Positions 34,901-47,840 are shown, counted from the first letter of the stretch. The stretch is DNA of 64,000 nt from Isoetes taiwanensis (GCA_021234155.1 JAJEKV010000015.1:1832852-1896851); one strand, 5' to 3'. The notes: a model not told the origin generated them from the letters alone. Numbers and translations are program-made.

Positions 34901-37900
34901 AGAGAAAGAGAGATTGATTGATTGATTGAAGTATCTAAAACATGATTGAAAGATCAAGGATATGCATTTCTTTTTTAGAAAAAATGCATTTATTGTATTG
35001 GTGTTTACCAGTAAGTTCAGCTTTTAGGAACCATAAGCTTACTTGGTTGTGACACAGATGGTTGATGGTTGTACTTTTTCCATGCAGTTATCAAGATGAT
35101 TGGTTGAAGACATCCTCTACTTCTCTTCATTTGTGGGAGAAAGCACCATTGGAACCTTACGCATACCCCAAGCCGGTGAGTTCTGTGAAGTAAACAGCTT
35201 CCATTTCGTTGACCTTATGATTTGAACAAGTAATCAATTTTTTTCTTTGGCCCTTAGGTGATCTATTTTGTACTCTGCCCTGGCATAGATGCCCTTTTGT
35301 CAGCATCTTTTGACTTTTTTCAGCAGCTGAGCACTGGTACAACTACTTTCCTTTTCCTTATAAGAGATAAACATGACATGCTTTCTTTGTTGTTGCAGTA
35401 TATGAGACTTGCCGGCTTGGGACACATAGTCCATCAAATGTTGTAATCCAGACATTAAAGCGGCGTCCAATACCTGGCTTTATAAGTGTAGATATTGCAT
35501 GCAAATCTAAGCAAGCAAGCTCTTCTTCTTGTCAGAGTTTAGCATATGAGTATATCTCTATGCTAGAGAGTGGGTGGAGCTTAAGTGCATTTCGCAAGGC
35601 ACTCCGGAAGCTTCTTAAATCTTTACCCATCTCTGGGACATCCTTGACTGTTCAACGAGATTTTGAGCACACCACCTCTACGGTATAGACTTTGTTGTTT
35701 ATGTTAAATTACAAGACAGAATTTGTTGCATGTGTATTGCATATGAGACATTCATTGTTGGCCTCATCTCTTATGCATAACTTGTGTATCCTTTTTTGAT
35801 ATATATCCTGCGCCAATGATTGAATATTTGATTTGATACCTTGATTAGGTTGTCTATGTCATCTGTCCATCATCTGAACCAAGTGTGGTGCTCAAGACTA
35901 CAATTGATGCATGCCAAGGGCTTGGTTCTTTTCTAGCAAGTCAGGAAAGAGAGAAAAAGTCAGGCGGAAGCAGCAATTCCATCGAAGAAGGAAAGTTTTC
36001 CAACTCGTTCATATCTGGATTTGTAACAGCACGCATTGCCCTGCAGATTCTCACACCAGACGTTATCTTTAAGGCTGGTAGTCCAATGGCATCAAGTTTG
36101 GACGCCTTTAAAGAAGTGGCATTTTCTGTATACAATAAGATCCGCCGTATTCCTCAAAAGTTTTGCTCCCTCGATTCTTCACAGCTAGGCCTTTCAAAAG
36201 GAAGGACAATGAGCACCACAGTTCAGCAAACAGGAATCTGGAAAGACTGCAGTAGTTCTCGTAGTACTCGGGAATCTTTGCTTGAAATAGGCTCTATCCG
36301 CTCGGGTGGGTGGGACGCTTCATGGAGCTCATCAAAAATATCAGATTATTACATTGGTGACACCAATAAATCTAGTAGTGACAACCGTAGTCTTGTTTCT
36401 TATGCATATGAACCTCTGTTTATTCTAGCAGAGAACAGCTTCTTAGAAAGTGGCTCAGGGCAGTTGCTTCATTCTATATTGCATGATCAGGCTGGGGCAA
36501 TTGCTGAAGAAAGGACAGGCAGTACTCAATGCACACCTGCTCATGGGTCTGGGCTGATTGATAACAGTTTGAGCGTACTTGATGAATTGGATGCTGATAA
36601 TGCTAATTGCGGCAATAAGCAAGCTGCTAACTTCCATTGCTGTTATGCTTGGGCAAATGATTGGCAATGGCTTGTCTCTGTTTGGACTGATGCACGTGGT
36701 GAAATGCTAGATATACGTGTTTTCCGAGCTGGTTCCCAGAAGGAAGGTAAAGATGCCGGTACACTTTTTATGCAAGTTCTTCAGCAGGGGATGCAGTTAC
36801 TGTCTCTTGTGGAAGAAAACCCTGAGCGGCCACGGAACTTGATCATTTCACGTGTTGGTTATTTTTATGAAGTAGAATGCCAAGGTATTTTGTTCAAGAA
36901 GACAGTAATTTTAAAGGTCTTACTGAGGAGTATGTCCAAACATTAAGTTTTTATGCATTGTGGCAAATAGTGCGAAAGAAGTTTGAATTTTATGAATCTT
37001 TGCATATGACGGCTTTCTTTGTTTGATAATGCAGAATGGCAGAAAGCAATAATGGCACTAGGGGGTGATGAAGTAAAGAGATGGCCAGTTCAAATCATAA
37101 ATATGAGCCATTCAAATCCAAGCTCGGCTCAGGCTGGTAGGGCTTTGGGTGGGTCTTTAGCTGCCAGTCCATCTGCATTCGCTTCACGCACTGTTCCTCA
37201 TGGATTAGGTACAATGGGAAGATCGATGCCCTTATTAGATGGTCAGAAAAGTACCTTCCAGCTAATACAGAGTATAAGCCTTGTAACTGTGGCTATTGAT
37301 CATTCCTTGCAGATAGTATGCATGAATGAAGCTTCAGGTCCAGGTTTGTGATGTTTTATCTGACTTTCACCTCTCTTCATTTATTCTGTTATCTGATCTT
37401 GTGTGCTATGTCATGATGAACAATTGTGTAGTCGGAAGTCAAGTGTCTGCTGCTGGGACACTGTCAGGAAGTTCCAATTTTGCAAGTTCGATTGCTTTGG
37501 GAATGACTGGCTTGAGCTATGCGAGGACACTTTCTTCAAATGGCGCAGCATATGCATTTATTCCTTCCCACAGGCTCCATTACTTGGATTGTCGAGTTCA
37601 TCACAATGTTCCAGTGCAGCAAGCTGGCATTTTGAAGCTGCTTCAAAGCAAGGGTGTATGTCACCCCATTGCATCAGGCTTTGTTATATCAGGTTCAGCT
37701 TCTGCCAAACAAGATGCACCTCCAAACCTGGAAGAGGAGGAATGGCCATCTACTCTCTACATTGGGCTAGTTGGTTATCTTAGTGCCCAGGCGAAAACTT
37801 GTACTCGGCAAGGATCAGCAGCGAGTCTGGGAAACTCAAGTCCATGTGATAAACAGTTGGAGAGCCAATGCATTTTGGAGGTCATAGCTGCAGAAATGTA

Positions 37901-38027
37901 TGCTTTATCTTGGTTGACTACGAGTCCGTTATTCTTAAGTCGGCGTGTAGTGCTACCATTTCATTGTGACGTTGCACATAGGCTTTCTAAATTATTATGC
38001 TACATGAATGACTATAGCAAGCTATAA
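28904..38027 (+). CDS. MED13: Mediator complex subunit 13 (MED13), 20 exons, first coding exon not found
   Basis: MED13 links the CDK8 kinase module to core Mediator and so controls RNA polymerase II transcription in the nucleus; plant forms regulate developmental timing. Exons I read: 28904-28971, 29034-29167, 29235-29324, 29810-29897, 29977-30060, 30420-30487, 30579-30667, 30867-30945, 31141-31473, 31544-31618, 31689-31914, 31986-32285, 33029-34249, 34328-34779, 35088-35175, 35258-35336, 35399-35682, 35849-36894, 37035-37343, 37432-38027. All introns are GT-AG with matching phases. The sum is 5709 bases, 1902 codons plus stop, close to the ~1.9 kb-codon plant family. N-terminal MED13 domain: GGFQTVSWFQLVP, ANEDAIFLHVLVHIRRL. 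Then come EKVFIYPPEAVLVPM, a poly-Ser stretch near 31745-31830, and an acidic DIFAEFGDFGDFFEDEG. The C-terminal MED13 domain starts at VIYFVLCPGIDALLSA and ends with YALSWLTTSPLFLSRR...LPFHCDVAHRL. The usual MWTNVF-type start is missing upstream. Confidence 0.95.
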
Positions 38028-38130
38028 GTCTATGCTCCTCTAAAAAAAGAGGCTGCTGTATAATTATATAAAAAAGTTGTCATTGTATATATAAAGCTAC
38101 CGTTGGTAAAATTTTACATGGGTATTTTAC
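38028..38130 (+). other. Start of MED13 3' untranslated region
   Basis: AT-rich sequence follows the stop codon, with TATATAAA-like runs near 38085. No canonical AATAAA is close by, so the poly(A) site is not fixed. Confidence 0.35.
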
Positions 38131-40739
38131 TATTATCGTCAATATCAATCTCTCGGTTGCAAAGGATCGAAGCTTGTGAGAAATACATTTATAAATGTCT
38201 GGATAGCACGTGACATAAAAACACACAAGTGTCCGAATTGTTGGCAGCGTAGACCCTTTTATTGTGATAGATGCATGTAGTTTGAGCTCCTTTAATAAAA
38301 ATTGTTATCGAATGCTCGTGTGCTTAGTTCAGGAAATTCCCCAGAAGCCTTGTAAGCTACCGTGTAAATCTAAAAATTCACACTATGGTTTTGAGATAGA
38401 GCAGGAAATTTGACTTTTATGCTTAAAAAATTTCCCAAACCAAGTGATGGTCTCGTAGGTATAATGGTTAGTTATATGCACACCTTCATTATTTAGGCAA
38501 GTTCAAAGGCACTCATATGGGCAGAAAGAGCTGTTCAACAACGATGACAGTTTGTGATAGGAATGATGAGCCTGTAGTTCTTGGAAATGATACAACATTT
38601 TTGTATTTCCAAAACAATATATGACAAAATGTATGCTTATTTTGTTCGAATTGGAGAAGATCTTACATTGCACGCTGTCTGTCTTATGGGGTGAGAAATT
38701 TATACAAAGTTTTTGCAGAACCGGTGGAGGAAGCGTTCAGAAAGCTCCATAACTGCAGCTAAACCCATCATCATCAGTGCTAAAAGAGGTCTTACATTCA
38801 ATTCAGAAACCTGAAACTGAATTGCAGAAGCTGCATATATATAGCAACTATACACCATTTGGAATAACAAGACCATAGTCTAAGCATTAATACGATGATG
38901 GAACTTTCAACATAATATCTCAATATGGAATGCATGAAGTCATACGAATTCCCCAATCTTGCAGGGTCTTTAGCTTCTGAATTAACGCCCCAATCTTGCA
39001 GGGTCTTTAGCTTCTGAACTATCATCGACGCTTCAACTATCAATTTATAATTTAGGGCTGTATCAACATCTATCCCATAGCATTTGTTTCGCCTCCACTA
39101 ATATTTTCCTAATTCCCACAGCTTTAATGTAAGGAACTAAACCCATGCATTTTAAGAAAAGAATCTGCATCAGCACAACCAACATTCACAATTGGACTAT
39201 GTAAATTTTTTTCTTTTGATGGCAAGATATTTTTATTTTTATTAATAATATGTAAAAATTACATTTATTCAAGCTCCATAATAGCCAGATAGCCTAACCG
39301 TGTCAACACAAAGAATAACCCAAGTGTGAAAAGAAGGGAAGGTACCCCTTATGACAATCTGCCCCACGAAAGTGATCTCATGCTGATCTCATGCTGCGCA
39401 AAGACGATACCTCTTCAAGCTCCTCTCAACGAAAATGCAAGCAAACCAAGCCAGAGTAGTGGAAGTTTCATCCCTCGCATTAACTCGACATTAAACTTGC
39501 CTACATCTCAGTACTAGTAGAAGAATAAGAGCACATTTCCAATTACTTGTACTAAGAGCACCTACTCTCACTATCTTCTTCAGATGTAAACAGCCATGCC
39601 TATCCCATAAAGGGTGGTCCACAAGCCACTATACTCACGTGATTGCTTCTCTGGGTTCCATCTCTATTGTGCTCTCAACCAAACTAGAAATGGCAAGCCC
39701 CCACTTCTGGTTGAGCTGAAGTCCTGCAACGCAAGCAGCTGCGAGAACATGTGGTCCTCCCGTACCAATGCCTTCTTTAGATCGCTTAAACTGAATCAGA
39801 CTGCTTTCAAGGTACTCTTTTCTGGAATCACACCTCCTTCCAGCTGGGATGAGGGCAACATAAAAGCTTGTTCTCCTTTCCAAACAACAACTATTCCACC
39901 ATTCAAATCGGTCATGGCAAATCATAAACAAAGGTAGGGCAGCCACAGCCCACTACAACAACAAGGCAACGTTTCAGGCCAAGGCATACCAATCTTGAGA
40001 AGTCAACTTTCTGCACCCCTTTAAGTTAACTCCGGAAGATTTCATACAACAAGACTGCTCAAGAACTAGAATGCTACATATCCCAAGTCTTCTCAACCAC
40101 TGGGCAAGCACAGCAAGCAAAAACAGTACCTAAGATGCCGGCCAAATAAGTCTCAAGCACTCTTCTCACTATAACCAACTTGTTAGCAGAATAGAATGAA
40201 ATACCCCAAGCTGTAACTAAATACCCCAAGCTGTAACTAGTGCAGTAACTAGACAATAAGAATATTAGTATTCACAATTGCTCCAATGTGAATAACAAAG
40301 TTGAGGTATTTTTCAAATTTAAGGCATTCCTATCTTGATGGTAAACAACCTCCTCTTCTGGTTGGATCTGTTATAGGTAAGGTGGTGGAGTCAATGCTAG
40401 AATTGTGATAGAGGATTGAGAAAACTGAAGCTCCTCGGCATTTAAGAAAGCTATTAAAGAGTGATGGTTAATATTCTACCTAAAGATGAGCCACATATGG
40501 AAAGGCAAAGATCAACACATCAACTACAGGACGTAACTGCCAAAATCTTGCAACCAAATCAGTACCGCGCAACAAGAATGAAGTCGTCTTCATCCTAAAC
40601 TTGAACATCCTTATGGCCAAGAAAATGTTCACGCCCAATGTCATTCACAAATGCTTGCATCATTTTTATATTTAATGATATGATCTTCACAGTGATGACT
40701 CCAATGGGATTTGGTTTAACAAATAGCCAGTCTATGAGA
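38131..40739. other. Intergenic sequence with a 37-bp tandem duplication; no clear gene
   Basis: The unit starting CCCCAATCTTGCAGGGTCTT is repeated at 38951-38987 and 38988-39024. A minus-strand frame at 39635-39946 is open but not recognised. AAATACCCCAAGCTGTAACT is duplicated near 40200-40240. Confidence 0.45.
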
Positions 40740-41740
40740 GGTATTAGCATTGCATTTGTTTCAAAGCACTTGGCAGGAAAGGTTGAAACGTATTGCCTCT
40801 GTAAATTGGCAAATCTTCACATGCATCTCCAATTCAGGTATTTGATTTCTGGAGGCAGCAAGCAAGCTGCTACCTTGGACTTCTTGTACCTACAAAACAA
40901 GGGGAATTTTATTGGGCTCTGCTGCTCCACTAGACAGAAATTCATAAGCACTGAAGTTATTTGACAAACAAAAGCCAGATAATAAGTCTGGACATGCCAT
41001 AAACCAACCGAGGCTGCTGTTGGAGAAAGCAAGCTTGAGCATTGTGCAAACTATTAGATGATTTTAAAGTCCAAGAGCATTGTAATGCCCTTGCAAATGA
41101 GCATAACTCTTGATTGGTAACTTTCATGTACAGGCAGCAACAGTTAAGGATTTGACTACTAGGCAACATGCTTATTTTATGACTATTTTATGATGCTTCG
41201 CAGAACGGCGTTGACATGGCTTGCAATTATAGATGCCAGATTTTGTAACGTACACATGTCTTATGTCCAATTTGCATCATTTGTTTGAGCATCAGCTTAT
41301 ACTGCTCTTGTTTGCATGTATGCCAAATAAAAGGAGGCTTATACAAATTGATCTTAGCATGTTCAAATGAAAGAAACTAGAGTGGTATCTTTGGTGGAAA
41401 GATGCCGATGAAATTAGTTTGTAAGCATTAGCTAAATTTGATAAGCTTATGGTTCTAGCATGGGGGTACAAAAGTTTAGACATGGAACATAGCTATGGCA
41501 GGAAAGATTGAAATATATTGCCTCTGTACTCTAGAAAATTGGAAATTTTTCACATGCATCTATTTCAGGCATTTGATTTCTGGAGGCAGCAATATAAGCT
41601 ACTACACTGATTTATTTCTTCCAGCAGCACTCAAGGTACAGTCTCCTTCTCATAGCTACAAAGCAAGGAGAGTTTTATTGGGCTCTGCTGCTCCATTAGG
41701 ACAGAGGATTTACAAGGAGTCCTACACAAAATGCAGTATA
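40740..41740. repeat. Diverged direct repeat pair
   Basis: Two blocks (about 40760-40940 and 41490-41710) share GGCAGGAAAG, TTGCCTCTGTA, TTTGATTTCTGGAGGCAGCA and TTTTATTGGGCTCTGCTGCT in the same order, with indels. They look like an old segmental duplication or two copies of one degenerate element. The second runs into a PPR fragment. Confidence 0.65.
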
Positions 41741-41749
41741 TTCATACGA

Positions 41750-42005
41750 ACTTGATGCAAATGGACATAAGGACAGATGTCTTTGTTGGAAGCATCCTAA
41801 TTGATATTTATGCCCACAGAGTAATTAATGGGATTTTACGGAAGAATTTGGTCTCATCGCCTGCAAAGATGTGAGGGATGCTGACAATGGGATGGCAAGG
41901 AAACCCCAAGTCTTTGTAGCCACATGCAGCTCTATGGATTGAACCTGATGGGGTTACTTATTTTTCTGTTTTTACTGTATGTAGCCACGTTGGTTTTGTA
42001 TAGAA
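41750..42005 (+). pseudogene. PPR fragment
   Basis: MDIRTDVFVGSILIDIYA followed after stops and shifts by GLNLMGLLIFLF or, in the neighbouring frame, EPDGVTYFSVFTVCSHVGFV. These match the usual 'D..VG..LIDMYA ... PDGVT...VLSACSH' PPR wording. The fragment is badly broken. Confidence 0.6.
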
Positions 42006-43880
42006 TCACACTCACAGAGAAAAAGCTTCACTTGGTGAAACATTGTCTGGCAGAAAACTAGGATCATCTCCGTGAAGTACCTCTCTGTAACTCAAATACT
42101 ATGCAGCAAAAGTTTTAGCATGTATCTGATACAAATTGAAAAGAAGATGAAATGGACTACATTTTGATAAATATAGGAACTTCTTTTCAAAGAAGCATAT
42201 ACATGTTAAAGTAACATTCTTTCTTGATAAATATAGAAACTTCTTGTCAAAGAAGCATATACATGTTAAAGTAACATTCTTTCTTGATTAATACTAGGCG
42301 AAAAATGACTGTTATATCATAATATAGACACCATATGCCTGAGCTTTAGCAGAGTAACTTGCCCCCAAGTTTTCATCCTTTTAAAAAGAAGTTACCATTA
42401 GCGTAGATCCAAATTACAACTTCGTGGTTTGATCACTGTGAAACATTAACACAGAGTGAGTTGGTTCATGACCATAGCACAAGAAATGGATATGGAAGAA
42501 ATAGGCTTTCAGTTCTGCACCTTAAAGGACGTTTGGAATGTTTTTTTGTTAAGAATCCATCAATGGATATAAGATAATAATTATTAGGTTCTGTGCTCGC
42601 AATGGGGAAACAACAATGTCATTTCAACTATTCTATTGAATTAACCAGGAATGATTGCTTGCACACGAATCCATTACTTCCATTCTGAAGATATGGTCTA
42701 AGACTAAATAAATTGCAGCGGGAACATTCGTGCGCCTTGCACTGTGCCCTTGAATTGGGCGTTATTTTTGGCGCTCTAATTGATATTAAAGAGCATGTAA
42801 GATGCACACAAAATGTCATAGAATGCCTAAGCATGAAGTGATCTCAAGAACACCATGATTTCTGCATTCACAGAGAATGCTTATTATAAGAGGGCACTTC
42901 ATTTGGTTTCGCACATGCAGTTAGAAGGTTTGACTATGTATGCCAAGTCATTTTGAAGAAATGCAGTAATGGGTAGCCCGCGAATTTCAAGAAGCGAGAT
43001 GCAACCGATAAGATTCATATTCTCATTTTCTTGCATGTTTCAGTAGCTATGCGTGCTTCTTTTTTCTTGGATTTCCTTTTGCGAACAATTGCAGAAACTG
43101 GGAGTATACATGAAGAGCTATGCCAATTATAAGTATTCAAGACACTGTAAGCTATATTCAATAATCTTTATAGACAACATTTGCAAAAGTGGCTGCTAAA
43201 TTTTGAATGCCCTTAGATACTTTGGGCCTTGGCCTTCGCATTTTCAAACTGGATTGTGATTTGGGAATTAAAGCTTTGTACTCCATTCTGAGCCCACAGG
43301 CTGATCATAGTCATTTTGCAAAATCAAATGAAGGCAGTTTCTTTTTAGGAAGGGTTTTAAATCTTGCATTTTTTGCATCTCATTTCTCATTTCCTTTCTC
43401 TTGTAGCATATAGCAGAAGCAGAAGGCAAGGCTTTAGACAGTTACCATGAAATTGTCAGGTAATGTCCTAGTACATCATCTTTTCTTCAGAATGTTGAAA
43501 CTAGCATGCAGTATAGAATTGATGTTGAGCTCCCAGCAAAACACAAAATATGATGTCGGTTTTGATCATTTTAATAGCAGATATGTTTGCCAATTTAGCT
43601 TTGCCATTCAATCAATTCAAATTTTGGGTTAATAAGTTTATCGAGTCTGTTGCTTGTGAACTCAAACTGCAGCTTTTCAATATTTGTAGGTTCCACATGA
43701 CAAGAATTTACAAAAGATGTAGCTCTATGTGTTTGACACTAGAAGAAATAATACATGCGATTATTTGAATATCTGCTGAGCTACGACATGAATCTAGGAT
43801 TGCTGCATACACGTGCATTTTAGTTCCATATTGGTGTTGCAAAATTGGAGGTGCAAGAAGTGCTCTTTTTTAATTTTGTT
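42006..43880. other. AT-rich intergenic sequence with a 60-bp tandem duplication
   Basis: Units 42164-42223 and 42224-42283 (TTGATAAATATAG...CATATACATGTTAAAGTAAC) differ at about two positions. Nothing else is recognised. Confidence 0.45.
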
Positions 43881-44078
43881 CCATAGGCCGATTGGCCTTA
43901 GTGGACGATAAAAAATCATTCTCATTCTCATTCTCATTCTCATTCTCATTCTCATTCTCATTCTCATTCTCATTCTCATTCTCATTCTCATTCTCATTCT
44001 CATTCTCATTCTCATTCTCATTCTCATTCTCATTCTCATTCTCATTCTCATTCTCATTCTCATTCTCATTCTCATTCT
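43881..44078 (+). mobile_element. Retroposon 3' tail followed by a perfect (CATTCT)27 array
   Basis: CCATAGGCCGATTGGCCTTA, GTGGACGATAAAAAA, then 27 uninterrupted copies of a hexamer (43917-44078). GGCC-GATT-GGCC forms a perfect hairpin. The array is the longest microsatellite in the window and opens artificial repetitive frames on both strands. Confidence 0.85.
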
Positions 44079-44689
44079 AAGGCTTGAGATTCTTGGTTAG
44101 GAAGTCATCCAAAATTTTAGCATGGGATTTGTTGTTCTAAAACATTATATAGGGGTTTTAAAAGGATTACATCTGGCTTGTTGTTATTAATTGGGCCGCA
44201 TGTGCTCTAGTAGGAATGGGGAAGTTTCAAGTCAATCTGTAATTGAGTTGAGTTGAGTTGTCTTTTATCGTCCACGGAGAAGAACCTCAAAAATTTGATA
44301 ATAAAGAAAGCTCCGAAGACATGTAGATGGTAAGCGCATGCATGCTTAAACTATCAACTTTAGAATAGAGGAAGGTAGACAACTTAGGATCCTTCTGGTG
44401 TAGATATTTCGAAGACTAAGGAAATGGAAAAGCAATTATAGTTCTTAGAACAAGTGGAAGAAATGGCAGACAAGTTAGTGATTTGAAGAAGAAGCTTTGC
44501 TGGGCATTTTCTATGAAGTCCACCTTAAGATTGTATAGGTGTTAAAAGAACTTGAGTAGCTTGATATATGTATTCTTAAGATTTAGAAGAAAATCAACAA
44601 GAACAAGGTTAGCTCCAATAGAAAATTCTTTCTTTAATAATAATAAGAAGGATTTTGGAAAGGTGGCAAGGTGATTGTTCAAGAATAAG
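44079..44689. other. Short intergenic stretch with a partial minus-strand tail
   Basis: TTGAG repeats at 44244-44260 followed by TCTTTTATCGTCCACGGAGA (44261-44280) are the minus form of the retroposon tail, lacking the distal half of the hairpin. The rest is unrecognised. Confidence 0.5.
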
Positions 44690-45600
44690 AATCCATGACC
44701 ATCAGGCTTGTGAATTGGAACATCAATAACTTAACTACTAAAAAAGTAGTAGCATGTCCGCATTTTTGGAGCAAATAGATGTAATCTGCTTTGTTGAAAC
44801 TCATTGCCGGATATTCACCAATTTGTTTTATTAACTTCTCTTTGGAATCTGAGATTTCTACAGGGACATAAAGGTAAGGGGGGTATTGCATGCTATGTTA
44901 GATATGATTGTGTGCAACAAATTAAAAAGGTGAAAAGGGGTGTGCATAATATCAATATATTTGAATGGAAATTCTAGGTACAAATTTTAAATTATTTTTA
45001 GCATTATATTTGTTATGTTACTGGGCACCTTTGCAAGAAGAGGCTTATCAAAACAAGAGCTTGATCCAAGAGATCCGCTTTTCATTTAGAGCAAGACTTG
45101 CCTCAATTCTATGAAGGGAGAAATAATGCTAGTAGGCATGAGCTTGAAAAGATTGGCGGGAGCACATCACATGATTTTGGACCTGGTACAACTATGGGTG
45201 AGTACCTCCTTGTTTTATGTTCTAGTTTGGATCTATGCAATTACAATGGCATTGGAAAAATGCACATGTAGAGGAAGAAGTGTAATAGATTATCTTATTT
45301 GCTAAGACATTGCTATATCTAAGATAAATGAATTCCAGATCCTAGATGGGAGTACATAGAGGTTAAGCCTATTTGCTGCACTAAGCGAGAAATACATGCC
45401 CAAAATCATCATGAAATCTTGGTAGAGAAAACCATCTTACAAGAACATGATAGTGCAAACCTGAGGAGGAAAATGCTCACTCAAGCTTCATTACATGCAA
45501 CCGGAGAATGTTTCTTACATGATAGAGTCTGTGGGGGGTTACTGTATTTGATAAGGAATGCAAAGATGATCGGAAAGAATACTTAGTGCCTCGATCTCTA
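44690..45600 (+). pseudogene. LINE endonuclease fragment, decayed
   Basis: LVNWNINNL near 44707 and FVETHC near 44795 are endonuclease motifs of the LINE family whose reverse transcriptase occurs elsewhere in this window. RGGIACYV-like wording follows near 44875. Later pieces such as SLDLCNYNGIGKMHM and KINEFQIL fit the C-terminal half of the nuclease. There are many stops and frameshifts. It ends close to the tail of the opposite-strand LINE at 45.8 kb. Confidence 0.55.
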
Positions 45601-46711
45601 AAAAAAAGTAAAGTTAGTGCATTACAGAAAGGGTAACTAAAAGAAAAAAGAGGTTTTATGTCTGTTGCAGATAGGAAGCATTGTTAAAGGAATGGGTATA
45701 AGGCCTACACTTATTTTGGAAAAAGCTGAAAACTAAAAAAGAGGCCGCTATAATAATTTGCCAGGGGATAAGTTGTTACATCCCATTCGATAGTTATCTT
45801 TTAAGAATAGAATAGAATAGAATAGAATGGTTTTTATCGTCCGCAGAGACCAATCGGCCTACAGGACCCAACGAAAGAGCGCATTAAACTTACTATTATT
45901 CGGATTAAAAAACTCTCGCCCCGAAGGGTTTTCGAGGGAAAAACTGTGGCAGTAATAAGAATGATGTCAAAATGTACAAATATATATCATGAAATCTAGT
46001 ACATGGCAGGTGAGTGTCCGACAATGCAGCTGATCCCGCATTTTCATGATCTCCTGAAGGTATGATCCCAACATCCGTACGGAAATCGTGCTCTATATCA
46101 CATGTAGCGGCTGACTGGGTCTGACCAACTCAACATAGTGTATTTGGATTTGATCATATGCTGGACAACTCTGAATTCATCCTCAATGGCTTCCATTGAT
46201 AAAGCCTGTCTTGGCGTGGCTTTCCAATCCATCTGCCCATCTCAATTCAGAGATAACGTGCACCTATGCAAATCAAGGTAATGAGTCTGTGCCTTTTCAT
46301 AGCAAATGGGAACGTAGGTAGCATTATGGGCCCTGTTCCAATGTGGGGCTTTGTGGCACTGGTAATGTGCTATCTTGACCTGTTCAAGGGCGTTGGCATC
46401 CCAGAGCTTGATGAGGAAGCAAGCGTCAAGGTATTGCTTCAAGGTATGGCGATTTGCTTTTGTCCATATCTGTATGTACCCTCCTGTACATTCCATCTTA
46501 TCAGCCATTGAGCTCTCTTTTCCATCTAGCAGGCCTTGAGGCTCATTTGTCACAATATAAGCCAGGTTAGGGAGATGAGCATGGTCCATATTGGCCACCT
46601 TTTAAAAGTAGACGATGTGGCAATCAAGGGCCGCCCACTGAAGAGGCAAGAGACCCATCTCCTGCAACATGATTTAATATGAGACTGTGGACTTCCAGTT
46701 CCTGTGCTAAG

Positions 46712-47278
46712 CAGTGTTGTTAAAAAACCCGTTTTTTATTTTTAAAGTACCTTTATAAAAATCCTCACGTTTTTTAAAGGATTTTTATGATTTGGTATGG
46801 CCAAAAAATAAAAATAAAAAAAATTCACATTCTTTGCACTGCTTTATTGGATATCTTTGCTATGGGTAAAATGCACATTTTTACTACAAGTTACAAGACG
46901 TAGCATGCCAACAAGTAAATCAGAAATTTGTGCTGCTGCTAGAACCTATTAAGTTCTACAAAGTTTTGCCATACAACTCTTAAGAAAGTTCAGAAAAACA
47001 TTATTATAGAGATTAAGAAATATAAGAATTTCATATACAAGGATAAATAAGTTCAAGAATATCATATATTTGAATAAATAAAATCACAGTCTAAGGATTT
47101 TTGAGGATTTTTAAAGATTTTTAAGGATTTTTAAAGATTTTTAAGGATTTTAAAGATTTTTAACGTATTTTATATGAAATACGTTTTTAAAGATTTTTTC
47201 CAAAATTTTTAAAAATCTTCAAAAAATCTTAAAAGACGTTTTTTAAAGGTACGGATTTTGACGTACTTAACAACATTG
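46712..47278. mobile_element. hAT-like MITE, 567 bp, 8-bp target duplication
   Basis: The ends CAGTGTTGTTAA (46712) and TTAACAACATTG (ending 47278) are inverted repeats with one mismatch. GTGCTAAG is duplicated exactly at 46704-46711 and 47279-47286. An 8-bp duplication with CA..TG ends is the hAT signature. GATTTTTAAGG/GATTTTTAAAG repeats (47096-47160) resemble the subterminal transposase-binding repeats of hAT elements. Non-coding, so non-autonomous. Confidence 0.92.
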
Positions 47279-47394
47279 GTGCTAAGAAGACTTTTTGCGC
47301 TTGCTCCAAGTCATTCCAGGTAGTGGGGGACATCACCAGGCCCTAAACTTCAACCCTGTATAAAAAAACGGGCCCAATCATACACCTCCACTCT

Positions 47395-47840
47395 TGTTAG
47401 CCCTTTGGACCTAACATATATATGAGTGGCATAGGCCACATGTATTTATCACATTGGACCACTTGATCTAGGGCCCAGATAGCCCACATATGTGGTAGGT
47501 GGCATAGGCCACATGTATTTGTCATATTGGACCCCACAATCTATGGCCTAGATTTAGCCTAGATCTGTGGTAGTTGAGATGTCAGTTAGGGTTAGAGTTT
47601 TGCTCTACTATTTAGAGAGAGTATTTCCTCTCATTGTTTAGGCTTTTGCTCACGTTTTGGGGCACCTCCTTTTGGAGCATCAATATGATTTTGTTTTGTT
47701 CATTCTTTGCTTTGTTCTTGTTCTTGGAGTCTCTTCCCACTTTCTTTGGTTGATTCATGAGCATTTGTGGCAGCCTTGTGGCATCCGGCAGTCATGGACT
47801 GCTGCTGCAAGGTGCATGCCAAGAACCCCAAAAATCAACA
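47395..47840 (+). repeat. Left LTR of the LARD-like element
   Basis: Begins TGTTAGCCCTTTGG and ends ATCAACA. It contains two GTGGCATAGGCCACATGTAT repeats (near 47426 and 47499). Confidence 0.92.

Noticed and set aside
38450-38500. tRNA-like stretch (TCGTAGGTATAATGGTTAG)
   Set aside because: It looks like the D-arm of a tRNA, but the anticodon and T arms are missing.
43794-44080. Met-Arg and Ser-Phe repeat proteins
   Set aside because: They are artefacts of the (CATTCT)27 microsatellite read in both directions.
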